Positions 42,746 to 53,068 of a DNA stretch of 64,000 bases are shown in pieces (positions within the stretch are counted from its first letter, which is position 1; every line of letters begins with the position of its first letter). The stretch is taken from positions 496,001 through 560,000 of the forward strand of contig JAJLPB010000002.1 in the NCBI GenBank assembly GCA_025548565.1, in the 5' to 3' direction. The notes below the pieces were generated by a model. The model did no database searches, was not told the origin of the DNA, and was given only the letters and a program-made list of their open reading frames with translations. Source of the DNA: Rugamonas sp. A1-17. Lineage in GTDB: Bacteria; Pseudomonadota; Gammaproteobacteria; Burkholderiales; Burkholderiaceae_D. The position numbers and the translations under genes were made by a program.

Positions 42746-44146
42746 TCATATCGGCGCCTGCTGCCGCGGCGGCGGCCGGCGCGCCAGCAGCTGCGACAGC
42801 TTGCGCAAGGCCGCCGCCAGGCGCTGGCTGTCGCGGATCGATCCCAGCGAAATGCGGATCGCGTTGGGCGGACGCGGGCCGGCATAAAACGCCGCCGACG
42901 ACGTCACCGCCAGGCCCTCGGCCTGCGCCGCCCGCGCCAGTTCGGGCGCGGTCCAGTAGCCGGGCAAGGGCAGCCAGACGTGGATGCCGTCGCCGTCCGC
43001 CGCCTCCCTGCCGGCCAACAGTTGGTGCGCCAGCCGCTGGCGGGTGCGCGCCTCCTCCCTCACCCCGGCCAGCAGCCGCCGCGCCGAGCCGTCGTGTATC
43101 CACTGCGTGGCCAGCGCCGTCGTCAGCGGTGTGGACATCAGCACGAACGAGCGCAGCGCCGCCATGAAATCCTCGCGCCGCTGCGGATCGGACAGCAACA
43201 CGAACGCCGTGCGCAAGCCCGGCGCCAGACATTTGGACAGCGTCGAGATGTAGTTGACCTGGCGCGGCGCGTAATGCGCCAGCGGCGGCGGCGCGTCGGC
43301 CAGCAGCCAGTAGGGATCGTCCTCGATGATCTGCACGCCGCAACGCGCGGCCACGCGCACGATCTCGCGCCGGCGCGCGGCCGGCATGGTGTGCGCGGTC
43401 GGGTTCTGCAGCGTGGGATTCAGGTACAGCAGCGCCACGCGCCGCTTGCCGCAGGCTGTTTCCAGCGCGTCCGGCAGCATGCCCGCCGCGTCCGCGTCCA
43501 CCGCCTGCACGCGCCGGCCCAGCTGCGCGGCCGCCGTGCGCAGGCCCGGATACACCGCCGCTTCGGCCAGGATGGTGTCGCCGGGACGGCTCAAGGTCAG
43601 GATCAGCGCGGCCAGCGCCGGTTGCGCACCGGGACACACCAGCACCTGCTCTTCGTCCACCTTCCCCAGCATCGGCGCCAGCCACGCGGCGCCGGCCGCG
43701 CGGTCGGACTGGCCGCCGCCGCCGAGGTGGTAGTTCATCAGCAGGCCGCTGTCGGTGCGCAGCAGCACCTGCGCCAGCCCCTGTTTCAGCAGGTCGTCGA
43801 AATCGACGCCGGCCGGCGGCGGCGGGATGTTCATGCTCAGGTCCAGCAACTGCGTCAACTCCACCCTGGGCGCGGCGGCATAGGTGCCGCGCGCGCCCCG
43901 GCCCACCAGCAGGTTGCGGCGCCTGGCCTCGTCGTAGGCGCGCGTGACAGTGGTCAGGTCGACCTGGAGCAGCTGCGCGAGGCGGCGCTGCGGCGGCAGG
44001 CGGTCGCCCGGCTTCAGGCGGCCATCGGCCAGCGCCCGCTCGACGAAATCGGCGATCTGCATGTAGCGCGGCCCGGCGTGCTGGGAGAACCGGCCCAGCC
44101 AGGCGACCGCCCGGCTTTCATCTTGTATGGCTCTTGATTTCGACAT
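42746..44146 (-). CDS. MocR-type regulator (GntR HTH fused to aminotransferase)
   Basis: A 466-residue fusion. A GntR winged HTH occupies about residues 20-90 (MQIADFVERALADGRLKPGD, LPPQRRLAQLLQVDLTTVTR). A fold-type I aminotransferase-like domain follows, with the PLP lysine in ISTLSKCLAPGLR and the Asp in EDDPYWLL. Such proteins use PLP as a signal to control transport or vitamin-related genes. The ATG at 44146 gives a normal N-terminus; longer frames overlap the divergent carboxylesterase, which is a possible target 70 bases away. Confidence 0.87.
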   Translation of the reverse strand: MSKSRAIQDESRAVAWLGRFSQHAGPRYMQIADFVERALADGRLKPGDRLPPQRRLAQLLQVDLTTVTRAYDEARRRNLLVGRGARGTYAAAPRVELTQLLDLSMNIPPPPAGVDFDDLLKQGLAQVLLRTDSGLLMNYHLGGGGQSDRAAGAAWLAPMLGKVDEEQVLVCPGAQPALAALILTLSRPGDTILAEAAVYPGLRTAAAQLGRRVQAVDADAAGMLPDALETACGKRRVALLYLNPTLQNPTAHTMPAARRREIVRVAARCGVQIIEDDPYWLLADAPPPLAHYAPRQVNYISTLSKCLAPGLRTAFVLLSDPQRREDFMAALRSFVLMSTPLTTALATQWIHDGSARRLLAGVREEARTRQRLAHQLLAGREAADGDGIHVWLPLPGYWTAPELARAAQAEGLAVTSSAAFYAGPRPPNAIRISLGSIRDSQRLAAALRKLSQLLARRPPPRQQAPI

Positions 44147-44216
44147 TTTGGGTAGTATGCACGAAAGCCCGTTCCGGCTATAGTAGGCGTCGACATTTAA
44201 CTTCCGCGATGACGAC

Positions 44217-45737
44217 ATGCATAAATACGGTTTGCTGCTGGCTGCCTTCGGCGTGATCGCCGCCCCCTCCTTCGCGGCCGCGCCGCGCGCCACCACCGCC
44301 ACTGGCGTAGTGGAAGGCACGCTGGACGCTTCCGGCGTCGCATCGTATAAAGGGATTCCGTTCGCGGCGCCGCCGGTCGGCAACCTGCGCTGGAAGGCGC
44401 CGCAGCCGGCGCAAAAGTGGCGCGGCGTGCGCAAGGCCGATCGCTTCGGACCGCGCGCCATGCAGCTGCCGCTGTTCGGCGACATGGTGTTCCGCTCCGA
44501 CGGCGTCAGCGAGGACTGCCTGTACCTGAACGTGTGGACGCCGGCCAAATCGCCCAAGGACAAGCTGCCGGTGCTGGTCTACTTCTACGGTGGCGGCTTC
44601 GCGGCGGGCGACGGCTCCGAGCCGCGCTACGACGGCGCCAGCATGGCCGCCAAGGGCATCGTCACGCTGACCGTCAACTACCGGCTGAATATCTTCGGCT
44701 TCCTCGCCCATCCCGAACTGACGGCGGAATCGCCGCACAAGGCCTCCGGCAACTACGGCTTGATGGACCAGGCGGCGGCGCTGCAATGGGTGGCGAAGAA
44801 TATCGCGGCCTTCGGCGGCGATCCCGCGCGCGTCACCATCGCCGGAGAATCGGCCGGGTCATGGTCGGTCAGCGCGCAGATGCTGTCGCCGCTGGCGAAA
44901 AGCCTGATCGCCGGCGCCATCGGCGAGAGCGGCGCCCTGCTCGGCCTGGAGGCCCCGCAGCCGCTGGCGGCCGCGGAAAAGAAAGGCGCCGCCTTCGCCG
45001 AACAAATCGGCGCGCCCACACTGGCCGCGCTGCGCGCCATGCCCGCCCAGCAGCTTCTGGACACGATGAAGCGGCCGGGCGCCCCATGGTTCTCCGCCAT
45101 CCAGGACGGCTATGTGCTGCCACGCAGCCCGGTCGAGATGTACGCGGCCGGCGAGCAGGCCAAGGTGCCGCTGCTGGCCGGATGGAATTCGCAGGAAGGC
45201 TACTACAAGCAGGTGCTGGGCGAAGCCGAGCCGACGCCGGAGAACTTCGGCAAGGCGCTGCAAACCATGTACCGCGACCGCGCCCCCGCCGCACAGGAAG
45301 CCTACAGCGGCGACGTGCTGCAGGCCGCGACCGACCTCGCCGGCGACCTGTTCATCGCGCACGGCACCTGGAAGTGGATAGACACGCACGCACGCACCAG
45401 CGGCAAGCCGGTCTACCGCTACTACTATTCCCATCCGCGTCCGGGCCAGACCGGCGCCGGACATTCGGTCGAAATCGAATACGCGCTGGGTAACCTGCCG
45501 TCGAATAAAGTGTATTCGTGGACCGCCGACGATTTCGCGCTGTCGGCGCAGATGCAGGACTACTTCGCCAACTTCATCAAGGCCGGCAATCCCAACGGCG
45601 CCGGCCTGCCGGAATGGCCGCGAGCCAGCAGCGGCAAGGGCTCCCGCCTGATGCGGCTGGACGTTCCGTCGGCCGCGATGAGCGCCACCGACGACGCCCA
45701 CCACGCCTTCCTGGAGCAACAACGGGAAAGCAAATAA
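44217..45737 (+). CDS. exported type B carboxylesterase
   Basis: A 506-residue alpha/beta hydrolase of the carboxylesterase type B family with a signal peptide (cleavage near FAAAP). Ser212 lies in GESAGS, the oxyanion hole in YFYGGGFAAGD, and His416 in GAGHSVEIEYALGN. EDCLYLNVW is the family signature. It should cleave esters in the periplasm or outside; substrate unknown. It diverges from the MocR regulator. The ribosome site is weak. Confidence 0.88.
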   Translation: MHKYGLLLAAFGVIAAPSFAAAPRATTATGVVEGTLDASGVASYKGIPFAAPPVGNLRWKAPQPAQKWRGVRKADRFGPRAMQLPLFGDMVFRSDGVSEDCLYLNVWTPAKSPKDKLPVLVYFYGGGFAAGDGSEPRYDGASMAAKGIVTLTVNYRLNIFGFLAHPELTAESPHKASGNYGLMDQAAALQWVAKNIAAFGGDPARVTIAGESAGSWSVSAQMLSPLAKSLIAGAIGESGALLGLEAPQPLAAAEKKGAAFAEQIGAPTLAALRAMPAQQLLDTMKRPGAPWFSAIQDGYVLPRSPVEMYAAGEQAKVPLLAGWNSQEGYYKQVLGEAEPTPENFGKALQTMYRDRAPAAQEAYSGDVLQAATDLAGDLFIAHGTWKWIDTHARTSGKPVYRYYYSHPRPGQTGAGHSVEIEYALGNLPSNKVYSWTADDFALSAQMQDYFANFIKAGNPNGAGLPEWPRASSGKGSRLMRLDVPSAAMSATDDAHHAFLEQQRESK

Positions 45738-45801
45738 GCAAAAACGGAAACCGCCACTTAGTTTGTATTTTATTGTATCGCCCGGTAATTCTTTGAAAAG
45801 T

Positions 45802-45810
45802 TGCTATACA
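45802..45810 (+). promoter_or_regulatory. extended -10 promoter for the M1 peptidase operon
   Basis: TGCTATACA fits an extended -10 box (TGn plus TATACA) about 40 bases before the start. No good -35 is seen, which extended -10 promoters do not need. Confidence 0.4.
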
Positions 45811-45850
45811 CTAGTTCCCTTTATTCGGGCAAATAAGGGGAATGCAAACT

Positions 45851-48220
45851 ATGCGCAAAACTTTCGGCTTCATGGCTCTGTGCTTTACGGCGTCCGCCTT
45901 CGCGGCGGAGCCATTCGACGACAAGTTCCGCCAGCTGGACGAGATACTCCCCACCGCCAACTCCTACCGCACCGCGTCCGGCGCGCCCGGCGCCGCCTAC
46001 TGGCAGCAGCGCGCGGACTACACGATCCGCGCCGCGCTCGACGAAGCCAGGCACGCCATCACCGGCAGCGAGCAAATCAACTACCACAACAACTCGCCCG
46101 ATACGCTCAGCTACCTGTGGGTGCAGCTCGACCAGAACATCTACAAGAAGAACTCCGACGCCCGCATGATGCTGACGCAGCCCTCGCGCGATGCGTGGGC
46201 CAAGGCGCACACGCCGGAAGACGGCTACAAGTTCGAAGGCATGCGCGGCATCCTGGCCGGCCGCGAATTCGACGGCGGCTACAACATCAAGACCGTGAGC
46301 GCCGGCGGCCAGCCGCTGAAGTACACCATCAACCGCACCATGATGCGCATCGACCTGCCGGCGCCATTGAAGCCGGGCCAGAGCTTCGTCTTCAATATCG
46401 ACTGGTCCTATAACATCAACGAACAGCAGGTGCTGGGCGGGCGTTCGGGCTACGAACACTTCGAGGACGACAAGAACGACCTGTTCGAAATCGCCCAATG
46501 GTATCCGCGCATGGCGGCCTACTACGACGTGATGGGCTGGCAGCACAAGCAGTTCCTGGGTTCCGGCGAGTTCACGCTGGAATTCGGCGACTACGACGTG
46601 CAGTTGACCGTGCCGGCGGACCACGTGGTGGCCTCCACCGGCGAACTGCAGAACCCCAACGAGGTGCTGAGCGCGGCGCAGCGCGACCGCCTCGCCAAGG
46701 CCAGGACCGCGTCCGCGCCGGTGGTCATCGTCACGCAGGAGGAAGCCGAGAAGGCCGAGAAGTCGGTCAGCACCGCATCGAAGACCTGGCACTTCAAGGC
46801 CGCAAACGTGCGCGACTTCGCCTGGGCCTCCAGCCGCAAGTTCATCTGGGATGCGCAGGGCTTCAAGAAGGATTCCACCAACGTGATGGCGATGTCCTAC
46901 TATCCGAAGGAAGGCAATCCGCTGTGGGGCAAGTACAGCACCCAGGCCATCATCCACACCATCGACCAGTACAACAAGTACAGCTTCGATTATCCGTATC
47001 CGACCGCGATCTCGGTCAACGGCCCGGTGGGCGGCATGGAGTATCCGATGATCTCCTTCAACGGCCCGCGCCCCAACAAGGACAAGAAGACCGGCGCCCT
47101 CACCTGGTCGCAGCAGACCAAGTATGGCCTGATCGGCGTGATCATCCACGAGGTGGGCCACAACTACTACCCGATGATCATCAATTCGGACGAGCGCCAG
47201 TGGACCTGGATGGACGAGGGTCTGAACACCTTCGTGCAGTACCTGGCCGAGCAGGCGTGGGAAGACAACTATCCGTCGCGCCGTGGCGAGCCGCGCAACA
47301 TCGTCGACTACATGCGCAGCCAGAACCAGGTGCCGATCATGACCAACTCGGAGTCGCTGCTCCAGTTCGGGAACAACGCCTACGCCAAGCCGGCCACCGG
47401 CTTGAACATCCTGCGCGAGACCATCCTGGGCCGCGAACTGTTCGACTACGCGTTCAGGGAATACGCGCGCCGCTGGAAGTTCAAGCGCCCCACCCCGGCC
47501 GACTTCTTCCGCACCATGGAAGATGCTTCCGGCACCGACCTTGACTGGTTCTGGCGCGGCTGGTTCTACACCACCGACGCGGTGGACATCAGCATCGACG
47601 GCATCAGCGAATACGGCGTGAGCACCAAGGATCCGGAAAAGGAAAAGGCATGGAAGAAGGCGCAGAAGGATGCGCAGCCGATTTCGATCTCCGAGCAGCT
47701 CAACAAGCCGCTGCCCAAGCGCCTGGATGCGCATCCGGAGCTGAAGGACTTCTACAACGAGCATGACGAGTTCACCGTCACCAACAAGGACCGCAACAGC
47801 TACGCCGAGGCGATCGAGAAGCTGGAGCCGTGGGAGAAGAAGCTGCTGGACCAGGGCAAGCACCTGTACCTGGTGGACTTCTCCAACCTGGGCGGCATGG
47901 TGATGCCGCTGATCCTGGAGATTGAACTCAAGAGCGGCAAGAAGTACATCGAGCGCATTCCGGCCGAAGTATGGCGCTACTCGCCGAAGAAGATCACCAA
48001 GTTGATCGTCACCGACGAGCCGATGGTGGGCCTGACCCAGGATCCGTTCTGGGAAACCGCCGACATCGACACCAGCAACAACGCCTGGCCGCGCAAGGTG
48101 ACGCAGTCGCGCCTTGAGCTGTTCAAGACCGACCGTGACCGCAACAACCTGATGCGCGACTTCAACACGCCGCTCAAGGGCAAGGGCGACAAGTCGTCCA
48201 AGGACTCGTCGGCCGAATGA
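45851..48220 (+). CDS. M1 family metallopeptidase, exported
   Basis: A peptidase of about 789 residues with a signal peptide (MRKTFGFMALCFTASAFAAE). The zinc site HEVGH is at residues 433-437 with the third ligand Glu456 exactly 18 residues on (WMDEGLNTF), the M1 spacing. The exopeptidase motif appears as GGMEYP rather than GAMEN. It should trim peptides in the periplasm. I prefer ATG 45851: AAGGGG is only one base from the ATG at 45842 but about 10 from this one. It is first in an operon, overlapping the DUF6702 gene by 4 bases. Confidence 0.88.
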   Translation: MRKTFGFMALCFTASAFAAEPFDDKFRQLDEILPTANSYRTASGAPGAAYWQQRADYTIRAALDEARHAITGSEQINYHNNSPDTLSYLWVQLDQNIYKKNSDARMMLTQPSRDAWAKAHTPEDGYKFEGMRGILAGREFDGGYNIKTVSAGGQPLKYTINRTMMRIDLPAPLKPGQSFVFNIDWSYNINEQQVLGGRSGYEHFEDDKNDLFEIAQWYPRMAAYYDVMGWQHKQFLGSGEFTLEFGDYDVQLTVPADHVVASTGELQNPNEVLSAAQRDRLAKARTASAPVVIVTQEEAEKAEKSVSTASKTWHFKAANVRDFAWASSRKFIWDAQGFKKDSTNVMAMSYYPKEGNPLWGKYSTQAIIHTIDQYNKYSFDYPYPTAISVNGPVGGMEYPMISFNGPRPNKDKKTGALTWSQQTKYGLIGVIIHEVGHNYYPMIINSDERQWTWMDEGLNTFVQYLAEQAWEDNYPSRRGEPRNIVDYMRSQNQVPIMTNSESLLQFGNNAYAKPATGLNILRETILGRELFDYAFREYARRWKFKRPTPADFFRTMEDASGTDLDWFWRGWFYTTDAVDISIDGISEYGVSTKDPEKEKAWKKAQKDAQPISISEQLNKPLPKRLDAHPELKDFYNEHDEFTVTNKDRNSYAEAIEKLEPWEKKLLDQGKHLYLVDFSNLGGMVMPLILEIELKSGKKYIERIPAEVWRYSPKKITKLIVTDEPMVGLTQDPFWETADIDTSNNAWPRKVTQSRLELFKTDRDRNNLMRDFNTPLKGKGDKSSKDSSAE

Positions 48221-48711
48221 TGCGGCGTGCCCTGCGCCTGGCCGTGGCGGCCGCGCTGGCATGCGCCTGCGCGGTGGCCGGCGCCCATAATTTTCACATG
48301 GGCATAGCGGACATCAGCTACAACGCCCGCACCGGCAACACCGAGATCGTGCACACCTACACGGCGCACGATGTCGCCATACTGCTGACGAATCTCTACG
48401 GCCGCAATTTCGACCTGGGCCAGGCGGACAGCGAAGCCCCGCTGCGCCGCTACGTGGAGCGCCAGTTCTACCTGGAAGGCCCGGACGGCCAACGCCTGCC
48501 GCTGCATTGGGTGGGCATGAAGGCGGACGCCGACAGCATCGTCATCTTCCAGGAGGTCGAGGGCAGAAAGCTGGCGCCGGCGACGCACATCCACAACGCC
48601 TTGCTGGTAGACTTTCTGCCATCTCAAAAAAACACCGTGAACCTGCAAGCCGATGGCCCCGTCCAGACTCTCATCTTCGATCAAGGCAGCGTCGATCAAA
48701 CCACCCGTTAA
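48217..48711 (+). CDS. DUF6702 family exported protein
   Basis: A 164-residue protein with a signal peptide (cleavage near VAGA-HNF). The mature part starts HNFHMGIADISYNARTGNTE and is rich in His (HTYTAHDV, THIHN), typical of DUF6702, a small beta-rich family often found beside M1 peptidases and TonB receptors. Its role is not established; the His content could suit metal binding. It overlaps the peptidase by 4 bases and the downstream TonB receptor by 59 bases. Confidence 0.8.
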   Translation: MMRRALRLAVAAALACACAVAGAHNFHMGIADISYNARTGNTEIVHTYTAHDVAILLTNLYGRNFDLGQADSEAPLRRYVERQFYLEGPDGQRLPLHWVGMKADADSIVIFQEVEGRKLAPATHIHNALLVDFLPSQKNTVNLQADGPVQTLIFDQGSVDQTTR

Positions 48712-50731
48712 ATATTTGCTGCTGTTCGCATTGGGCTCGGCGCAGGCCGACGACCAGATCCTGCAACGGGTGCTGGTCGATGGCTCGCGCGCCAACCAGT
48801 TGGGCGTGGCCGATGCCGCCAGCGCGGGCAGCGTATCGCAACAGGAGCTGGCGGCGCGCACCGTCTACCGCCCCGGTGAAATCCTCGAAGCGGCGCCCGG
48901 CCTGATCGTCAGCCAGCATAGCGGCGAAGGCAAGGCCAATCAGTTCTATCTGCGCGGCTTCAACCTGGACCACGGCACCGACCTGCGCACCACCGTCGAC
49001 GACATGCCCGTCAACCAGCGCAGCCACGCGCACGGCCAGGGCTGGACCGACCTGAATTTCCTGATCCCAGAACTGGCGGTGCGGCTCGATTACAAGAAGG
49101 GCCCCTACTCCGCCGAAGAAGGCGACTTCGGTTCGGCCGGCACGGCGTCGGTGGTGTACGCCAACCGCCTGCTGCAAGGTGTGGCCTCCGCGTCGGCCGG
49201 CCAGCATGGCTACGGCCGCGCGCTGCTGGCCGACTCGCTGGAGGTCAGCATCGGCAACGGCAGCCTGCTGTACGCGGTGGAGGCGCTGCACAACGACGGC
49301 CCCTACACGCGTCCCGACGACTACCAGAAGCTGAACGCGGTGCTGCGCTACAGCCAGGGCTATGCCAACAACGGCTTCAATGTCAGCCTGATGGCCTACC
49401 GCGCCGACTGGAACGCGACCGACCAGATTCCGCTGCGCGCCGTGCAGGACGGGCAGATGGGCCGCAACGACGCCATCGATCCGACCGACGGCGGCAAGTC
49501 GCACCGCTACAGCCTTTCCGGCGCTTGGCGGCGCACCAGCGACGACAGCGCGTCCAGGGTCAACGCCTACATCATCGCCAACCGGCTGGACCTGTACTCC
49601 AACTTCACCTACTTCATGGACGATCCGGTGCATGGCGACCAGTTCGCGCAGCCGGACAAGCGGGTCACCAGCGGCGTCAATGCAAGCCACAGCTGGCACC
49701 AGCACACGGAGAACGGCAACAGCGCCACCACCGTCGGCATCCAGCTGCAAAACGATAATATCTTTAACGGCCTGCTGGCCACGCAGGCGCGCCAGCCGCT
49801 CGCGGTGACGCGGCAGGACCACATCGTCGAATCGAGCGTTGGGCTGTACGTCGAGAACAACACGCGCTGGAACAGTGCCTTGCGCACCGTGGCCGGCGCG
49901 CGCATCGACAGCTACCGCTTCGACGTGCGCAGCAGCCTGGCGGCCAATTCCGGCAAGGCCAGCGACCATCTGGTGAGCCCGAGCCTGAGCCTGATCTACG
50001 GCCCGTGGCGGACGGCGGAACTGTACGCCAACATCGGCAACGGCTTCCACAGCAACGACGCGCGCGGCGCCACCATCCGCATCGATCCCAGGACCGGCGC
50101 GGCGGCCGACAAGGTGGCGCCGCTGGTGCGCTCACGCGGCATGGAGCTGGGCGCGCGCGGCAACTGGCTGCCCGGCTTGCAGACATCGTTGTCGGTGTAC
50201 CGCCTGGATTTCGATTCGGAGCTGACCTTCGCCGGGGACGCCGGCACCACCGAGGCGGGACGTCCGAGCCGCCGCCATGGCGTGGAGCTCTCGAACTACT
50301 ACAAGCCCTTGAAGTGGCTGTCGGTCGACCTGGACCTGGCCTACGCGCGCGCCCGTTCGCGCGACGCCGCGCCAGAAGGCGACTACATTCCGGGCGCCAT
50401 CGAAGGCACCGGCCAACTGGCGCTGACCGTGGACGATGGCGGCCCCTATTCCGGCTCGCTGAAGTTGCGCTACTTCGGCCCGCGTCCGCTCATCGAGGAC
50501 AACAGCGTGCGCTCCAAACCAAGCCTGATGCTGAACGGCCGCCTCGGATGGAAGCTGCGCAAGGGCCTCACGCTGGAACTGGAAGCCTTCAACCTGACCA
50601 ACCGCCGCGATTCCGCCATCGACTACTACTACCCGTCGCAACTGAAGGGTGAAGCGGCGCCGGTCAACGACATCCACTTCCACCCCATCGAATCGCGCTC
50701 GCTGCGCGCGACGCTGGTCAAAAACTTCTAG
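48653..50731 (+). CDS. TonB-dependent receptor
   Basis: A 692-residue receptor. The N-terminus begins inside the previous gene (59-base overlap) and has a signal-like helix (VKYLLLFALGSAQAD). The plug contains PGEILEAAPGLIVSQHSG and QFYLRGFNLDHGTDL, then a YKKGPYSAEEGDFGSAGTA segment. The barrel ends in Phe (LVKNF). It is the third gene of the M1 peptidase-DUF6702 operon, so it probably imports a metal complex or peptide product handled by them. No later start gives a signal peptide, so the overlap seems real. Confidence 0.87.
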   Translation: MAPSRLSSSIKAASIKPPVKYLLLFALGSAQADDQILQRVLVDGSRANQLGVADAASAGSVSQQELAARTVYRPGEILEAAPGLIVSQHSGEGKANQFYLRGFNLDHGTDLRTTVDDMPVNQRSHAHGQGWTDLNFLIPELAVRLDYKKGPYSAEEGDFGSAGTASVVYANRLLQGVASASAGQHGYGRALLADSLEVSIGNGSLLYAVEALHNDGPYTRPDDYQKLNAVLRYSQGYANNGFNVSLMAYRADWNATDQIPLRAVQDGQMGRNDAIDPTDGGKSHRYSLSGAWRRTSDDSASRVNAYIIANRLDLYSNFTYFMDDPVHGDQFAQPDKRVTSGVNASHSWHQHTENGNSATTVGIQLQNDNIFNGLLATQARQPLAVTRQDHIVESSVGLYVENNTRWNSALRTVAGARIDSYRFDVRSSLAANSGKASDHLVSPSLSLIYGPWRTAELYANIGNGFHSNDARGATIRIDPRTGAAADKVAPLVRSRGMELGARGNWLPGLQTSLSVYRLDFDSELTFAGDAGTTEAGRPSRRHGVELSNYYKPLKWLSVDLDLAYARARSRDAAPEGDYIPGAIEGTGQLALTVDDGGPYSGSLKLRYFGPRPLIEDNSVRSKPSLMLNGRLGWKLRKGLTLELEAFNLTNRRDSAIDYYYPSQLKGEAAPVNDIHFHPIESRSLRATLVKNF

Positions 50732-50736
50732 CCATC

Positions 50737-51168
50737 ATGTTCCAGCTCACGTCGACAGAAAAACAGCAGGTGGTCACAGATTGTGACCACCTCTCCAGAT
50801 TGAAATTCTCGAAAGCGCTGCCATTCGCGTTCACCGAACACGGTACGATCCAGGTCGCCAATGTATTGAACTCCGAGCAGGCGGTCGATATGGGCGTCTA
50901 CGTGGTGCGCGCTTTTGTGCGCTTGCGTGAGGCGCTAGCGTCGAACAAGGAGCTGGCACTGCGTTTGGACGAATTGGAGAACAAGACGGAGTTGATGTCG
51001 TTAAAGAACGATACCTTCGAACGCAACACCCGTCTACAGTTGAAGCAGATCTTCGACGCCATTCGGGAACTGATGGTCCCGCCGGAACCGGCCGCCAAGC
51101 GGCCTATCGGATTTGTGACGCCGGCAGACACGGCGCCCAAACGGAAAGCCTCCAAGTCAAAAAAGTAG
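50737..51168 (+). pseudogene. ORF6N domain protein, 5' truncated
   Basis: The 143 visible residues match the C-terminal two thirds of ORF6N proteins: MFQLTSTEKQQVVTDCDHLS, FAFTEHGTIQVANVLNSEQA, a coiled coil and a PPEPAAKRPIGF tail. The normal N-terminal part (about 50-60 residues that precede the conserved EDFMFQL) is absent. Upstream sequence is the end of the TonB receptor, 5 bases away, so the junction lies at about 50732-50737. ORF6N domains come from phage and mobile DNA. The remnant still has an ATG and could be translated by coupling to the receptor. Confidence 0.7.
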
Positions 51169-51200
51169 GCAACCGCCGGGCTTCAGATTGGCGTCCCAGG

Positions 51201-52916
51201 TCAGAACTCTTCCCACTCGTCGTTGCTGGCTGTGCTGGCCTTGAGTTTTTTCGGCGCGGGTGCAGCCGGCTTGGCGGCCGGTTTCGGACGAGCGGCGGCC
51301 TTCGGCAGCGACGCGACCACCGGCGCGGCGGCACGCACCGGCACCGCACGGGCCACCGCCGGCGCGGCATACGAGGCGTTGATCTTGAACGCGCTGACCA
51401 CCCGTTCCAGCTTGTCGGCCTGCTCGCGCAGGGTCTGCGCGGCGGCGGCGGTCTGCTCCACCAAGGCGGAGTTCTGCTGCGTGGTCTGGTCCATCTGCGT
51501 CACCGCCTGGTGCACCTGCGCGATGCCGTCGTTCTGCTCCTGCGTGGCGGCGCTGATCTCGCCGACGATGTCGGTCACCTGCTTGATGCTGGCGACCACT
51601 TCGTGCATCGTCGTGCCGGCCTGCTCCACCAGCTTGGTGCCCGAGCCGACCTTCTCCACCGAGTCGTCGATCAGCGCCTTGATCTCCTTGGCCGCAGCGG
51701 CCGAGCGTTGCGCCAGGTTGCGCACCTCGGTCGCCACCACCGCGAAGCCCCTGCCCTGCTCACCGGCGCGCGCCGCTTCCACCGCCGCGTTCAGCGCCAG
51801 GATGTTGGTCTGGAAGGCGATACCGTCGATGACCGAGATGATGTCGACGATCTTGCGCGACGATTCGTTGATCGAGCCCATGGTCACCACCACCTGCTCC
51901 ACCACGCTGCCGCCCTGCGCCGCCACGTCCGACGCCGAACGCGCCAGCTGGTTGGCCTGGCGGGCGTTGTCGGCGTTCTGGCCGACGGTCGAGGTGAGCT
52001 GCTCCATGCTGGCCGCGGTCTGCTCCAGCGCGGCCGCCTGCGACGAGGTGCGCTGCGACAGGTCGCCGGTGCCGCTGGCGATGTCCTGCGAAGCGCTGCC
52101 GACCGCGATGGTCGAGGCGCGCACCGTGTCGATCACGCCGGCGATCTGCTCCAGCAGCTTGTTGAACGCCACGGCGGTGTGGCCGATTTCGTCCATGCGT
52201 TCGATCTTGATCTGGTGCGTCAGGTCCAGCGACTGGCTCACGTCCTCCAGCGTGCCGCGGATCGACGCCAGGCTGCCCTTGATGATGATGTAAAGCTGCC
52301 AGGCCAGCGCGCCGGTCACCAGCAGGCCAAGCACCACCGCGCCCACCATCAGGCGGAAGGCGAACTTGTAGGCGGCGTCGCTGGCTTCGCGCACGTCGGC
52401 GATCAGCTTATTGTTGTAGGCGATGTGGTCATCGAAGCCCTTCTTGACGGCGGCGGCCGACAGCGCCAGCGGCGTGCCTGCCAGCAGCGTGGCGCGCACC
52501 GCGTCCATGTCGCCGGCGTGGGCGCCGGCCAGGAAGGGAATCAGCGCCTGGCGGTAGGCGGCCATGTTGGCCTTGTCCGCCTCCAGCATCTTGCGGTCGG
52601 TGTCGTCGAAGATGCGTTCCTTTTCGTAGGTCGCGATCACTTCGTCGAACTTGGCGTGGGCCTCGCTGTAGGCCTTGTCCAGCGCGCTCTTGTCGGCCAG
52701 GTTGGAGAACACCGACAGGCGGTAGCCGGCCAGGCGGCTATCGGCAAGATAACCTTTTGCCATGTTCAGGCCGGCGATGCTGGGGATCAGCCGGTTCTGC
52801 ACCATGTCGAGGCGCTGCTGCGCCGTGGACAGTTGGGTGAGGCCGGTAATACCGACGAAGATCAGCGCAAGTAACGCCAATGACAGAGTCAAGATCAAGC
52901 GCTTTGTAATAGTCAT
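51201..52916 (-). CDS. methyl-accepting chemotaxis protein with CheR tether
   Basis: A 571-residue chemoreceptor. Membrane helix 1 is about residues 7-27, a periplasmic four-helix-bundle sensor of about 155 residues follows, then helix 2 ([20 protein letters not shown]) and a HAMP domain. The signalling tip is [19 protein letters not shown]. The C-terminus has an Ala/Pro/Lys-rich linker and ends in EWEEF, the pentapeptide that binds CheR/CheB. The start at 52916 has GGGA about 9 bases upstream. Ligand unknown. Confidence 0.93.
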   Translation of the reverse strand: MTITKRLILTLSLALLALIFVGITGLTQLSTAQQRLDMVQNRLIPSIAGLNMAKGYLADSRLAGYRLSVFSNLADKSALDKAYSEAHAKFDEVIATYEKERIFDDTDRKMLEADKANMAAYRQALIPFLAGAHAGDMDAVRATLLAGTPLALSAAAVKKGFDDHIAYNNKLIADVREASDAAYKFAFRLMVGAVVLGLLVTGALAWQLYIIIKGSLASIRGTLEDVSQSLDLTHQIKIERMDEIGHTAVAFNKLLEQIAGVIDTVRASTIAVGSASQDIASGTGDLSQRTSSQAAALEQTAASMEQLTSTVGQNADNARQANQLARSASDVAAQGGSVVEQVVVTMGSINESSRKIVDIISVIDGIAFQTNILALNAAVEAARAGEQGRGFAVVATEVRNLAQRSAAAAKEIKALIDDSVEKVGSGTKLVEQAGTTMHEVVASIKQVTDIVGEISAATQEQNDGIAQVHQAVTQMDQTTQQNSALVEQTAAAAQTLREQADKLERVVSAFKINASYAAPAVARAVPVRAAAPVVASLPKAAARPKPAAKPAAPAPKKLKASTASNDEWEEF

Positions 52917-53068
52917 GGTGACTGTTCCCATAGTAGTGACGAAGAAGCCGGCCATCTTTGCGGCCACGGACCAGTATAACGGAACAGTGTTACTTCAAAA
53001 TAACAATGCGGCAACTTCCACCATAATTTCTACCAAAACACAACGCATGCAAGACGCTACCCCCTCTC

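Noticed and set aside
45821..48262. Long minus-strand frame opposite the M1 peptidase
   Set aside because: The + strand has the full HExxH-x18-E peptidase; the antisense frame has no recognisable features.
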